DNA of 43,369 nucleotides from JAUUSJ01 sp051880475 (GCA_051880475.1 JBJEOA010000042.1:1-43369); one strand, 5' to 3'. Positions 16,529-25,838 are shown, numbered from the stretch's first letter. The notes: generated by a model not told the origin, from the sequence alone. Program-made: numbers and translations.

Positions 16529-17860
16529 ATGTTAGTAATAGGAAATGGAAAATTATTTACTAGAGATGAAAATAATACATATTTTTCAAATGGTGCCGTT
16601 GCGATGGATGGCTCAAAAATTGTTGCGGTTGGGGATACAGCAAAGATAAAAGAACAATATAAAGATGCAGAGTATATTGATGCGAGAGGCAATGTAATCA
16701 TGCCAGCTTTTATTAATACGCATGAACATATTTACAGTGCGATGGCGAGAGGACTTAGCATCAAGGGATATAATCCTAAAGGATTTTTAGATATTTTAGA
16801 CGGACAGTGGTGGACGATAGACCGTCATTTGACATTGGAACAGACAAAATATAGTGCGGTTGATACGTATATTTCTTCTATTCGAAATGGTGTTACAACG
16901 GTATTTGACCATCACGCAAGTTTTGGTCATATTAGAGACAGCTTATTTACAATCGCAGATGTGGCAAAAGAACTTGGTGTTCGCTCTTGCCTTTGTTATG
17001 AGATTTCAGACCGTGATGGAATGGACAAAGCGAGAGAATCTGTTATGGAAAATGCAGAGTTTGCAAGATATGCATTAAAAGATGATACGGATATGATTGC
17101 TGGTATGATGGGAATGCATGCACAGTTTACTATCTCCGATGAGACGATGGAACTTGCCGCAGCGAATAAGCCAGATGAGATTGGCTATCATATTCACGTG
17201 GCAGAGGGAATTGAGGATTTGCACGATTGCCTCAAAAAACATGGAAAACGTATTGTCAACCGATTGATGGATTGGAATATTTTAGGAGAAAAAACTCTTC
17301 TTGGACATTGTATCTATATCAATTCTCAGGAGATGGATTTGATTAAAGATACGAATACAATGGTAGTTCATAATCCAGAGTCCAATATGGGAAATGCATG
17401 CGGATGTCCACCGATAATGGAGATGGTTCACAGGGGTATATTGACAGGCCTTGGAACGGATGGTTATACCCATGATATGTTAGAATCTTACAAAGTAGCT
17501 AATATTTTACATAAACATCATCTATGTGACGCAAATGCAGCGTGGGGAGAAGTTCCACAGATGCTCTTTTATAATAATGCAAAAATTGCGAATCGCTATT
17601 TTAAAAATGAGCTTGGCGTTCTAAAAGAGGGAGCGGCAGCAGATGTAATTATCGTAGAATATAATCCACCGACACAATTAGGACCAGATAATTTAAACGG
17701 ACATATTTTATTTGGTATGACAGGACATGATGTTTTGACGACAGTCGGAAACGGTAAAGTTTTAATGAAAGATCGAGAAGTAAAAGTAATTGATGTGGAA
17801 GAAGCAATGGCAAAGACGAGAGAGGCTTCAAAGAAACTTTGGACATCCATTAATGGATAA
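16529..17860 (+). CDS. ssnA: Putative aminohydrolase SsnA
   Basis: A 443-residue amidohydrolase-superfamily enzyme of the SsnA branch, related to guanine and chlorohydrolase-type deaminases. Metal ligands are visible: H65 and H67 (NTHEHIYSAM), H221/H223 (HIHVAEG), H260 (LLGHCIYI) and D311 (LGTDGYTHDM). The start is placed at 16529 because GGAGGG lies about 8 nt upstream; the ATG at 16508 would put the binding site inside the gene. SsnA has long been tied to the selenium/purine cluster with ygfK and xdh. Whether it deaminates guanine or opens a reduced purine ring here cannot be settled from the sequence. Confidence 0.93.
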   Translation: MLVIGNGKLFTRDENNTYFSNGAVAMDGSKIVAVGDTAKIKEQYKDAEYIDARGNVIMPAFINTHEHIYSAMARGLSIKGYNPKGFLDILDGQWWTIDRHLTLEQTKYSAVDTYISSIRNGVTTVFDHHASFGHIRDSLFTIADVAKELGVRSCLCYEISDRDGMDKARESVMENAEFARYALKDDTDMIAGMMGMHAQFTISDETMELAAANKPDEIGYHIHVAEGIEDLHDCLKKHGKRIVNRLMDWNILGEKTLLGHCIYINSQEMDLIKDTNTMVVHNPESNMGNACGCPPIMEMVHRGILTGLGTDGYTHDMLESYKVANILHKHHLCDANAAWGEVPQMLFYNNAKIANRYFKNELGVLKEGAAADVIIVEYNPPTQLGPDNLNGHILFGMTGHDVLTTVGNGKVLMKDREVKVIDVEEAMAKTREASKKLWTSING

Positions 17861-17941
17861 GCGTTTTTGAAAATCAAATTTTATTTATGATTACCTGTAA
17901 AACAGGTATGACGGTTTAAAATTAAGAGGGAGGATACAACG

Positions 17942-20932
17942 ATGAGTGATAGAATGACACCGATTTCATTCGCAAATTTAATGAATTGGATTATAACGGA
18001 GAAGAAAGAAAAAGGGACGGTATTTGGAGTTAAAAAACCTTATATTGCAGATTCCTCAAAAAATAGAGTGATTTTCGGAAGAAAATTGGAAACTCCAATT
18101 GGACCTGCTGCTGGTCCTCATACACAGCTTGCACAAAATATTATCGCAGCTTATTATGCAGGCAGCAGATTTTTCGAGTTAAAGACAGTGCAGATTCTTG
18201 ACGGAGAAGATTTGCCAGTGAATAAGCCTTGTATTAAGGCAGACGATGAATGTTATAATGTAGAGTGGTCTACAGAGCTTTATGTTCCTCAGGCAATGGA
18301 AGAATATATAAAAGCATGGTTTGCCTGCAGTGTGATGGCGAAGGAATTTGGTCTTGGAGATATGGATGGATTCCAGTTTAATATGAGTGTCGGTTACGAC
18401 CTTGAGGGAATTAAGTCCGAGAAAATCAATACTTTTATTGACACTATGATGGAAGCAAAAGATAGCAATATATTTAAAGAGTGTAAGGCATATCTCTTAG
18501 AGCATATAGATGATTTTGAAAAGGTAACAGCACAAGATATTGAATCTATTTCTTCTAATATTTGTAATTCTGCAACAATTTCCACTTTACATGGATGTCC
18601 TCCACAAGAAATTGAGCGTATTGCAAAACATTTAATTGAGGAAAAAGGACTTCATACATTTATTAAATGTAATCCAACATTACTCGGATATGAGTTTGCT
18701 AGAAAAACAATGGATGAGATGGGATATGACTATATAGTATTTGGAGATTTCCATTTTAAAGATGATTTACAGTATGAAGATGCTGTTCCAATGCTTACTC
18801 GTTTGATGGAACTTTGTAAAGAGAAAAATTTAGAGTTTGGCGTAAAGATTACAAATACATTCCCAGTTGATGTAAAACAAAATGAGCTTCCTGGAGAAGA
18901 GATGTATATGTCTGGTAAATCTCTTTACCCATTATCCATTTCTTTGGCAGCAAAATTGACAAAGGAATTTAATGGAAAGCTTCGCATTTCATATTCTGGT
19001 GGAGCAGATTTCTTTAATATTGCTCCTATTGTAGAAGCAGGAGTTTGGCCGGTAACTATGGCTACGACTATGTTAAAACTTGGCGGTTATCAAAGACTTA
19101 AACAGATTAGTGAGTTATTAGATAAAAGTGAAGAGGCAGAATTTTTAGGAGTGAATGTTGAAAAAATTGCAGCAGTAGCAAAGGCTGCGATTACAGACGA
19201 ACATCATATAAAAGCTGCTAAACCATTGCCAAGTAGAAAGAGCAATAAAAAAGTACCACTTGTTGACTGCTTTATCGCTCCTTGTAAGGAAGAGGGATGT
19301 CCAATTCACCAAGATATTTGTACTTATATGCAGCTTGTAGGTGAGGGCAAATATTTAGAGGCTCTTCGAGTTATCACACAGAAGAATCCACTTCCATTTA
19401 TTACAGGAACAATCTGTGCACATAACTGTATGAGCAAATGTAATCGAAACTTCTATGAATCTCCAGTACAGATTCGAAGCATGAAGCATATTGCAGCACA
19501 GAAGGCATATGATGAGTTATTAAAAGAATTAAAGCCATCTACAGATAAAGTAGAGGGAAAAGTGGCAGTCATCGGTGGAGGACCAGCAGGTCTTTCAGCA
19601 GCATTCTTCCTTGCAAGAGGTGGAATGGATGTGACAATCTTTGAAAAGACAGCAGCTCTTGGTGGAGTTGTGAAAAATATTATTCCTGAGTTTAGAATTC
19701 CAAGTGAGGATATTGCAAAAGATGCGAAACTTGTGGAAGTTATGGGGGCAAAAATTGTTCCTAATACAGAGATAAAAGATATTGATAAATTAAAAGAGGA
19801 AGGCTTTACACATATTATTTTGGCAGTGGGAGCTTCTAAGCCAAGTCACTTAAGTCTTGAGTCTGGTGAGACAAAGAATGCACTACAATTCTTAGCAGAA
19901 ATGAAAGCGAATGAGGAACTTCATCTTGGCAAAAATGTTGTCGTAATTGGTGGAGGAAATACTGCGATGGATACAGCGCGTGCGGCAAAGAGAGCGGATG
20001 GAGTAGAAAATGTATATCTTGTATATAGAAGAACAAAACGTTATATGCCAGCAGACGAGGAAGAATTACAGTTAGCGATAAAAGACGGTGTAGAATTTAA
20101 AGAATTATTAGCACCAGTGAAGATAGAAAATGGTGAACTTGTATGTAAAGTGATGAAACTTTCTGATATTGACGCATCTGGAAGAAGAGGCGTTGTGGAA
20201 ACTGGAGAGATTACAAAAGTTCCAGCAGATACTGTACTTACAGCTACAGGTGAGAAAGTTCCAACTGACCTTTATAAGGCAAATGGAATTGAAGTGACAG
20301 ATAGAGGATTGGCGATTGTAGATGCGAATACTCTTGAGTCAAGCAAAAAACAAGTTTATGTGATTGGTGACGGTTTAGGCGGACCTGCGACAGTAGTGGA
20401 GGGAATCCGCGATGCAATGAAAGCATCTGAGAGCATTTTAGGAAAAGCAGTGGCAAAAGATATTGATAATGAATTATCTGATGAGACAATCTATGAGAGA
20501 AAAGCAATCTTAAAAGAGACAATCCAAAAAGAAGAGGAAAGTCAAAGATGCTTAAATTGTCATATTGTATGTGAAAACTGCGTAGAGGTTTGTCCAAACC
20601 GAGCAAATATCTCTATCACTGTTCCAGAGATGAAAATGCATCAAATAATCCATGTTGATTATATGTGTAACGAATGTGGAAACTGTAATAGTTTCTGTCC
20701 ATACGCAGGAGCACCATATCAGGATAAATTCACTTTATTCGCAAATGAAAAAGATTTTGCTGATAGTAAAAATGAAGGATTCCTTGTATTAGATAAAGAA
20801 GAAGTTAGATGTAAGATTCGTTTAGCTGGAGAAGTATTTGAGTGTAAGGTAGACGATAATAATGGTCGATTAAGTGAGGGACTAGCAAAAGTAATCCAGA
20901 CAGTTTGTAAGGACTATTCATATTTATTATAA
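17942..20932 (+). CDS. ygfK: YgfK: multidomain Fe-S flavoprotein oxidoreductase of the Se/purine cluster
   Basis: A 996-residue protein, historically annotated as a putative selenate reductase subunit. The N-terminal roughly 400 residues resemble dihydroorotate/dihydropyrimidine dehydrogenase (TPIGPAAGPHTQ, CNPTLLGYEFARK, SYSGGADF). A glutamate-synthase-small-subunit-like region follows, with an Fe-S cysteine set (CIAPCKEEGCPIHQDIC, CAHNCMSKCNR) and two dinucleotide-binding motifs (GGGPAG at about 545, GGGNTA at about 670). The C-terminus has two [4Fe-4S] sets (C870-C884; C909, C912, C915, C919). The domain order mirrors dihydropyrimidine dehydrogenase with the flavin modules swapped, so reduction of an oxopurine ring by NAD(P)H or ferredoxin is a sensible inference. 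The ATG follows GGGAGG. It is followed by a 185-nt gap with repeat-like hairpins. Confidence 0.93.
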   Translation: MSDRMTPISFANLMNWIITEKKEKGTVFGVKKPYIADSSKNRVIFGRKLETPIGPAAGPHTQLAQNIIAAYYAGSRFFELKTVQILDGEDLPVNKPCIKADDECYNVEWSTELYVPQAMEEYIKAWFACSVMAKEFGLGDMDGFQFNMSVGYDLEGIKSEKINTFIDTMMEAKDSNIFKECKAYLLEHIDDFEKVTAQDIESISSNICNSATISTLHGCPPQEIERIAKHLIEEKGLHTFIKCNPTLLGYEFARKTMDEMGYDYIVFGDFHFKDDLQYEDAVPMLTRLMELCKEKNLEFGVKITNTFPVDVKQNELPGEEMYMSGKSLYPLSISLAAKLTKEFNGKLRISYSGGADFFNIAPIVEAGVWPVTMATTMLKLGGYQRLKQISELLDKSEEAEFLGVNVEKIAAVAKAAITDEHHIKAAKPLPSRKSNKKVPLVDCFIAPCKEEGCPIHQDICTYMQLVGEGKYLEALRVITQKNPLPFITGTICAHNCMSKCNRNFYESPVQIRSMKHIAAQKAYDELLKELKPSTDKVEGKVAVIGGGPAGLSAAFFLARGGMDVTIFEKTAALGGVVKNIIPEFRIPSEDIAKDAKLVEVMGAKIVPNTEIKDIDKLKEEGFTHIILAVGASKPSHLSLESGETKNALQFLAEMKANEELHLGKNVVVIGGGNTAMDTARAAKRADGVENVYLVYRRTKRYMPADEEELQLAIKDGVEFKELLAPVKIENGELVCKVMKLSDIDASGRRGVVETGEITKVPADTVLTATGEKVPTDLYKANGIEVTDRGLAIVDANTLESSKKQVYVIGDGLGGPATVVEGIRDAMKASESILGKAVAKDIDNELSDETIYERKAILKETIQKEEESQRCLNCHIVCENCVEVCPNRANISITVPEMKMHQIIHVDYMCNECGNCNSFCPYAGAPYQDKFTLFANEKDFADSKNEGFLVLDKEEVRCKIRLAGEVFECKVDDNNGRLSEGLAKVIQTVCKDYSYLL

Positions 20933-20933
20933 A

Positions 20934-21100
20934 AGTCTTGCTAAGCAACATAAATGGACTTTTGTGCATAGTATGACTGTGAAGGCAGATATGCCAGTTT
21001 GCTATAAAAGTCCTGTCAGGTGGACAAAAGGTTTTCGTATTTTCTGGTCTTTAAAAGATCAGAAAATAGGAAGACTTTTGTCGTATATGAGAATGGGAAT
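20934..21100. repeat. Hairpin-rich gap with AAAAGTC/GACTTTT brackets, possible diverged relative of the structured repeat
   Basis: Two bracketed segments follow each other. The first is AAAAGTC (20931) ... GACTTTT (20954). The second is ATAAAAGTCCTGTCA (21004) ... GACTTTT (21073), enclosing a hairpin TTTTCTGGTCTTT / AAAGATCAGAAAA. AAAAGTCC followed by CTGTCA recalls the left end of the elements at 5.0 and 38.3 kb, but hairpins H2 and H3 are not recognisable, so the relation is tentative. No gene is seen here. Confidence 0.4.
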
Positions 21101-21117
21101 TAGAAGGAGGAATGAGG

Positions 21118-21591
21118 ATGGAAAGAATGACTTTGCATCAGGTAGCTTATGTCTGTTGTAAAAAGGGAGTTTGCGAAAATGGACAATGCAAAGATGGCTG
21201 TATACGCTGTGGAGCCTGTGTGCAAGCATGCCCTTATGGTGCAATTACTCTGCCAGAAGATTCTTGTGCAATTATTGATGGAAAAAAATGTAAAAACTGT
21301 GGTCGATGCAAAGAGGCATGTCCAAAAGGCGTGATTATAGATAGAATTTTAGAAATGCCATTTATGGTAGCGTGCTCTAATAAACAAGTGGGTGCAGTGG
21401 CGAGAAAAGAATGTGAGACAAGCTGTATTGGATGTGGAAACTGTGTGAGAAATTGTCCAAGCAATGCGATTCGTCTCGTTGATAATGTCGCTGTAATTGA
21501 CCAAAAGAAATGTCTATCTTGTGGATTTTGTATTAATAAATGTCCAAGGAAATGTATTGTAGATTTTAGAGGCTTGATTGTGCGAGTATAA
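21118..21591 (+). CDS. Four-motif [4Fe-4S] ferredoxin-like protein (RnfB-like iron-sulfur region)
   Basis: A 157-residue soluble electron carrier candidate. It contains four CxxCxxCxxxC(P) motifs: C28-C38, C58-C68, C103-C113 and C132-C142, each followed by Pro or Lys. There is room for up to four [4Fe-4S] clusters, plus four extra cysteines near the N-terminus (C13, C14, C19, C24). The stretch MVACSNKQVGAVARKEC before the third motif closely resembles the iron-sulfur part of RnfB, but the membrane anchor is absent. ATG 21118 is preferred over 21112 because AGGAGG is 7 nt away. It lies 13 nt before the xanthine dehydrogenase gene and after ygfK, so it probably carries electrons between them. 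Confidence 0.9.
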   Translation: MERMTLHQVAYVCCKKGVCENGQCKDGCIRCGACVQACPYGAITLPEDSCAIIDGKKCKNCGRCKEACPKGVIIDRILEMPFMVACSNKQVGAVARKECETSCIGCGNCVRNCPSNAIRLVDNVAVIDQKKCLSCGFCINKCPRKCIVDFRGLIVRV

Positions 21592-21604
21592 AAGGAGGAA
21601 GATT

Positions 21605-24157
21605 ATGCTTATTTATATTAATCATGAGGAACATAATATAGAAAAAGACCAAGATTTACTTCGTTATCTGCGTGATACTTGTAAAATTAAGTCAGTCAAA
21701 GACGGATGCAGTGAAGGTGCATGCGGGACTTGTCATGTATTAATCGACGGACATTCGGTAAAAGCTTGTGGAATTATGATTTCTTCTATTCAGGGAAGAC
21801 ATGTTCAGACAATCGAGGGATTTTATCCAGAAGAAAAAGAGTTATATGTAAGAGCGTTTGGAGAGGCTGGAGCAGTTCAATGTGGTTTTTGTATTCCTGG
21901 AATGGTAATTAGTGCAAAGGGATTGCTTGACTGGAACACAAATCCAACTAGAGAAGAAATTGCGTGGGCGATTCGAGATAATATATGTCGCTGTACAGGA
22001 TATAAAAAAATTATTGATGCGATTGAGTTGGCAGCGAAATATATGAGAGAGGGAATGACGAAAAACCCTTCTTACAAATGGAAAATTGGAGAGAGAGTTC
22101 CAAGATTAGACGTTCGAGAAAAAGTATTAGGAACGGGAGAATATGTTGACGATATAGAGATAGAGGGAATGTTGCATGCAAGTGCAATTCGCTCTAAATA
22201 CCCAAGAGCAAAGTTTGTAAGTATTGATGCAAGTAAAGCACTAAAACTTCCGGGAGTGAAAGCTGTAATTACAGCCGAAGATATTCCTGGCAAAAATCAG
22301 GTTGGGCATATTATCCAAGACTGGGATACGCTAATTCCAGTTGGCCAAAACACAAGATATTTAGGAGATGCAGTTGCACTTGTTGTGGCAGAAACTCCAG
22401 AAATTTTAAAGAAGGCAAAGGCGATGGTAAAAGTCGTGTTTGAGGAATTAACGCCGGTTACTAGTCCTTATGAGGCTATGAAGGAAGATGCTCCAAAAAT
22501 TCACGAGGGAGGAAATCTTTTGGCACATAAACATGTATCAAGGGGAAATGCAGATGAGGCAATAAAAAATGCTCCTCATGTTTTGCATGAGTTTTTCTCC
22601 ACTCCTTACACAGAACATGCTTTTTTGGAGCCAGAATGTGCCGTGGCAGTTCCAGACGGCGATGGTGTCTTAATTTATTCAACCGATCAGGGAGTGTATG
22701 CGACTCAACATGAATGTGCACCAATGCTTGGTTTGCCAAATGAAAAAGTGAAAGTAATTAATAAATTAGTTGGCGGTGGATTTGGAGGAAAGGAAGATAT
22801 GAGTGTGCAGCATCATGCGGCACTTGCAGCCTATCTTTTAAAAGAGCCAGTAAAAGTAAAATTATCTCGCGCAGAGAGCTTAATAATTCATCCAAAGAGA
22901 CATCCGATGGATATGGAATTTACACTTGGCTGTGATGATGAGGGAAATATTCTCGGTGCAAAAGTAAATGTAATCTCAGATACGGGAGCTTACGCTTCTC
23001 TTGGCGGTCCTGTTCTTGAGCGTGCCTGCACTCACGCCGCTGGTCCATATCATTATGAAAATTTTGAAGTAGATGGAAAAGCTTATTATACAAATAATCC
23101 TCCTGCGGGGGCATTTCGTGGATTTGGAGTGACACAGACCTGTTTTGGTATGGAGATGCTCCTCACTAAAATGGCAAAAATTGTTGGGATTACTCCTTGG
23201 GAAATTCGCTATCGCAATGCAATTCGTCCAGGAGAAGTTTTGCCAAATGGACAGATTGTCGACGATTCTACAGGTTTAGTCGAGACATTGGAGGCAGTGA
23301 AAGATGTCTATGACCAAAATCCTTATGTGGGAATTGCCTGTGCGATGAAAAATGCTGGTGTAGGCGTTGGACTTCCAGATTTTGGAAGATGTATATTGGC
23401 GGTAAAAGATGGAAAAATACATATTCGCTCAGGAGCGTCTTGTATCGGTCAGGGATTGGGAACTGTGCTTGTACAGATGGTAGTTGAGCAGACTGGATTT
23501 GACAGAGAACAGATTGTTTATGATGCTTCTAATACAATAAATGCTCCAGATTCTGGAGTGACATCAGGTTCTCGCCAGACATTAGTTACAGGAGAGGCGA
23601 CAAGAAGAGCTTGTGAATTATTAAATAATGCCTTAAAAGAAAAATCTCTAGAGGAATTAGAGGGAGAAGAATTTTACGCAGAATATTTAGCAAAGACCGA
23701 TAAGCTTGGAGCAGATGTAAAAAATCCAGTATCCCATGTAGCGTATGGATATGCGACTCAAGTTTGTGTCTTAAACGAAGAGGGAGAAATAGAAAAAATA
23801 GTTGCCGCTCATGATGTTGGAAAAGCAATTAATCCTCTTTCTTTGGAGGGGCAAATCGAGGGTGGTGTTATCATGTCACTTGGCTATGCTCTTACGGAGG
23901 AATATAAGTTAGAAAACTCTGTTCCGACAAGCAAATATGGCACATTAGGTTTATTTAGAGCACATCAAATTCCAGAGGTAGAAAGTATTATTGTGGAAAA
24001 AGAGGGATTAAACGTCGCTTGTGGAGCAATCGGAATCGGAGAAATTACATCTATTCCAACCGCACCGGCAATTGCTGGCGCTTATTATAAATTAAATGGA
24101 GAATTCCAAACTGTACTTCCACTTAAAAATACACCTTATGAGAGAAAAGACAAGTAA
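21605..24157 (+). CDS. xdh: Selenium-dependent-type xanthine dehydrogenase ([2Fe-2S] + molybdopterin, fused)
   Basis: An 850-residue molybdenum hydroxylase. The N-terminus is a two-[2Fe-2S] domain with C35, C40, C43, C55 and C93, C96, C128, C130. The Mo domain follows from about residue 165, with GGGFGGKED (about 390), GAFRGFGVTQ (about 503) and a C-terminal GIGE with the expected catalytic glutamate (about 813). It has the layout of the XdhD / Se-dependent XDH group, where selenium is a labile Mo ligand rather than selenocysteine; no in-frame TGA is present. No FAD subunit gene lies nearby, which is unlike ordinary xanthine dehydrogenases. The start at 21605 has AAAGGAGG 7 nt upstream. The substrate is probably xanthine, hypoxanthine or another oxopurine. 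Selenium-insertion helpers are outside the window. Confidence 0.92.
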   Translation: MLIYINHEEHNIEKDQDLLRYLRDTCKIKSVKDGCSEGACGTCHVLIDGHSVKACGIMISSIQGRHVQTIEGFYPEEKELYVRAFGEAGAVQCGFCIPGMVISAKGLLDWNTNPTREEIAWAIRDNICRCTGYKKIIDAIELAAKYMREGMTKNPSYKWKIGERVPRLDVREKVLGTGEYVDDIEIEGMLHASAIRSKYPRAKFVSIDASKALKLPGVKAVITAEDIPGKNQVGHIIQDWDTLIPVGQNTRYLGDAVALVVAETPEILKKAKAMVKVVFEELTPVTSPYEAMKEDAPKIHEGGNLLAHKHVSRGNADEAIKNAPHVLHEFFSTPYTEHAFLEPECAVAVPDGDGVLIYSTDQGVYATQHECAPMLGLPNEKVKVINKLVGGGFGGKEDMSVQHHAALAAYLLKEPVKVKLSRAESLIIHPKRHPMDMEFTLGCDDEGNILGAKVNVISDTGAYASLGGPVLERACTHAAGPYHYENFEVDGKAYYTNNPPAGAFRGFGVTQTCFGMEMLLTKMAKIVGITPWEIRYRNAIRPGEVLPNGQIVDDSTGLVETLEAVKDVYDQNPYVGIACAMKNAGVGVGLPDFGRCILAVKDGKIHIRSGASCIGQGLGTVLVQMVVEQTGFDREQIVYDASNTINAPDSGVTSGSRQTLVTGEATRRACELLNNALKEKSLEELEGEEFYAEYLAKTDKLGADVKNPVSHVAYGYATQVCVLNEEGEIEKIVAAHDVGKAINPLSLEGQIEGGVIMSLGYALTEEYKLENSVPTSKYGTLGLFRAHQIPEVESIIVEKEGLNVACGAIGIGEITSIPTAPAIAGAYYKLNGEFQTVLPLKNTPYERKDK

Positions 24158-24246
24158 AACGTTAATTTATAAAATAGTATGGCTAAAAACCACTTCCTTT
24201 AAGTGGTAGACAGTTCACTGATAGTTATATAGGCAGGAGGAATAAA

Positions 24247-25614
24247 ATGAGGCAGTTAATTAAAAATGGAATCGTTGTCTATGAAGATGGAATGAAAAAA
24301 GCAGATGTCTTAATTGAGGGAGAAAAGATTGCAAAAGTAGGAGAAAATATTTCTTGTGAGGACGCAAAAATAGTAGATGCTACTGGCAAGTATATTTTTC
24401 CAGGATTTATTGATGGACATACGCATCTTGCACTTGAAGTAGCCAACACGATAACAGCAGATGACTTTTATACAGGAACAAAGGCGGCATTAGCTGGAGG
24501 AACAACCTGTATCGTAGATTTTGCGACTCAATATCCAGGCGAAAGTTTAAAAAAAGCTTTAGAAAACTGGCATAAAAAGGCAGATAAAAACTCCTCTTGT
24601 GACTATGCCTTTCATTTGGCAATTACAGATTGGAATGAAGAAATTTCAAAAGAGTTAGAACAGGTTGTAAAGGAAGGGGTAACTTCTTTTAAACTCTATA
24701 TGACTTATGATACCAAAGTAGATGATGCCACAATGTATGAAATTTTGAGTCGCTTAAAGGAACTTGGAGGAATCGCGGGAGTTCACTGTGAGAATGATGG
24801 AATTATAAAGGCGAGAGTGAAAAAAGAAAAGGAAAAAGGAAATCTTGGACCAGAAGTACACCCAGTTTGCAGACCAAAAGAGGCAGAGATGGAGGCAATC
24901 TATCGCCTTTTAAAAATTGCAAAGTTAGTGGATACGCCAATTATTATTGTACATTTAAGCACAGCAGAAGGGTATGAAATTATACGAGACGCGAGAAAAC
25001 AAGGACAAAAGGTTTATATTGAAAGCTGTCCTCAGTATTTTTTATTAGATGAATCTTATTATCATTTAAATCCTGAGGAGAGTAGAAAATATATTTGTTC
25101 TCCACCACTTAGAAATAAATCTAATCAAGATATTTTTTGGAGAGCATTAAAACATGGTGAGATTCAAACAATTGCAACAGATCACTGTAGTTTTACAACA
25201 GAGCAAAAGGCGATGGGGCGAGATGATTTTACAAAAATTCCAAATGGAATGCCAGGCCTAGAGACAAGACCTATGCTTATGTATACTTACGGGGTTGGTG
25301 AGGAGAGAATTTCATTGGAGAAATTATGTGAGACATTAGCGACAAATCCAGCAAAATTATATGGTTTATATCCAAAAAAGGGTATCATTGCACCAGAGAG
25401 CGATGCAGATATCGTTATCTGGAATCCAGAAAAATGGGGCATACTGGAAAGTAAAAAAATGAATACCAACACAGACTACTGTCCTTATGAGGGATGGAAG
25501 GTAAGTGGAGAGCCAGAGCAAGTATTTTTGCGTGGAAAGCTAGTGGCACAGGGAGGTGAGATTTTAGAGGAAAAAACTGGAAAATATTGTCCGCGTGGGT
25601 TAAATTCTCTTTAA
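24247..25614 (+). CDS. hyuA: Dihydropyrimidinase / D-hydantoinase-like cyclic amidohydrolase
   Basis: A 455-residue binuclear metallohydrolase. The ligand set of the dihydropyrimidinase family is complete and correctly spaced: H58 and H60 (DGHTHL), carbamylated K149 (TSFKLYMT), H180 (GVHCEN), H236 (IVHLSTAEG) and D312 (ATDHCSF). These enzymes hydrolyse cyclic ureides such as dihydropyrimidines, hydantoins or, in this context, a reduced purine ring. The ATG follows GGAGG. It is the last gene of the plus-strand purine operon, 89 nt after xdh, and is closed by a rho-independent terminator at 25742. Confidence 0.93.
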   Translation: MRQLIKNGIVVYEDGMKKADVLIEGEKIAKVGENISCEDAKIVDATGKYIFPGFIDGHTHLALEVANTITADDFYTGTKAALAGGTTCIVDFATQYPGESLKKALENWHKKADKNSSCDYAFHLAITDWNEEISKELEQVVKEGVTSFKLYMTYDTKVDDATMYEILSRLKELGGIAGVHCENDGIIKARVKKEKEKGNLGPEVHPVCRPKEAEMEAIYRLLKIAKLVDTPIIIVHLSTAEGYEIIRDARKQGQKVYIESCPQYFLLDESYYHLNPEESRKYICSPPLRNKSNQDIFWRALKHGEIQTIATDHCSFTTEQKAMGRDDFTKIPNGMPGLETRPMLMYTYGVGEERISLEKLCETLATNPAKLYGLYPKKGIIAPESDADIVIWNPEKWGILESKKMNTNTDYCPYEGWKVSGEPEQVFLRGKLVAQGGEILEEKTGKYCPRGLNSL

Positions 25615-25741
25615 AAGGATAAAGAAAATATGAATGAGTACTTGGGGCGTAGGGAAAATTAGGATTTCTTTGTTAAAAAGAGAAAAGCCGAGCAGACAAG
25701 ACGGAAAAATTTTTATAAATATCAGTTCTTTTTGGCGTATA

Positions 25742-25775
25742 AGAGCGTTATCTTTTGTAGATAGCGCTCTTTTTG
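25742..25775 (+). terminator. Terminator of the plus-strand purine operon
   Basis: AGAGCGTTATC (25742-25752) pairs with GATAGCGCTCT (25760-25770), with one G-T pair and a 7-nt loop, followed by TTTTGTTTG. The 127-nt stretch between hyuA and this hairpin shows no gene. Confidence 0.85.
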
Positions 25776-25783
25776 TTTGCATG

Positions 25784-25812
25784 GAATAAATTGACAAGCG
25801 CTCTCATACATT
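25784..25812 (+). promoter_or_regulatory. Sigma-E-like (mother-cell) promoter of spoIIID
   Basis: -10 CATACATT (25805-25812) is a full match to the sigma-E -10 consensus CATACA-H-T. The upstream GAATAAA (25784-25790) matches five of seven positions of the -35 consensus at a 14-nt spacing. An overlapping sigma-A-like TTGACA (25791) with a poor TAAAAA -10 is the alternative. In Bacillus spoIIID is sigma-E dependent, which agrees. Confidence 0.65.
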
Positions 25813-25838
25813 GTAAAAAATGCTCGGGAGAGTTAGAA

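Noticed and set aside
21605..24157. Selenocysteine in the selenium-dependent-type xanthine dehydrogenase
   Set aside because: The frame contains no internal TGA. In this group selenium is a labile cofactor ligand, so none is expected.
25773..25838. N-terminal extension of SpoIIID from ATG 25773
   Set aside because: It would start in the terminator tail and run through the promoter; SpoIIID is normally 80-95 residues, matched by the GTG at 25839.
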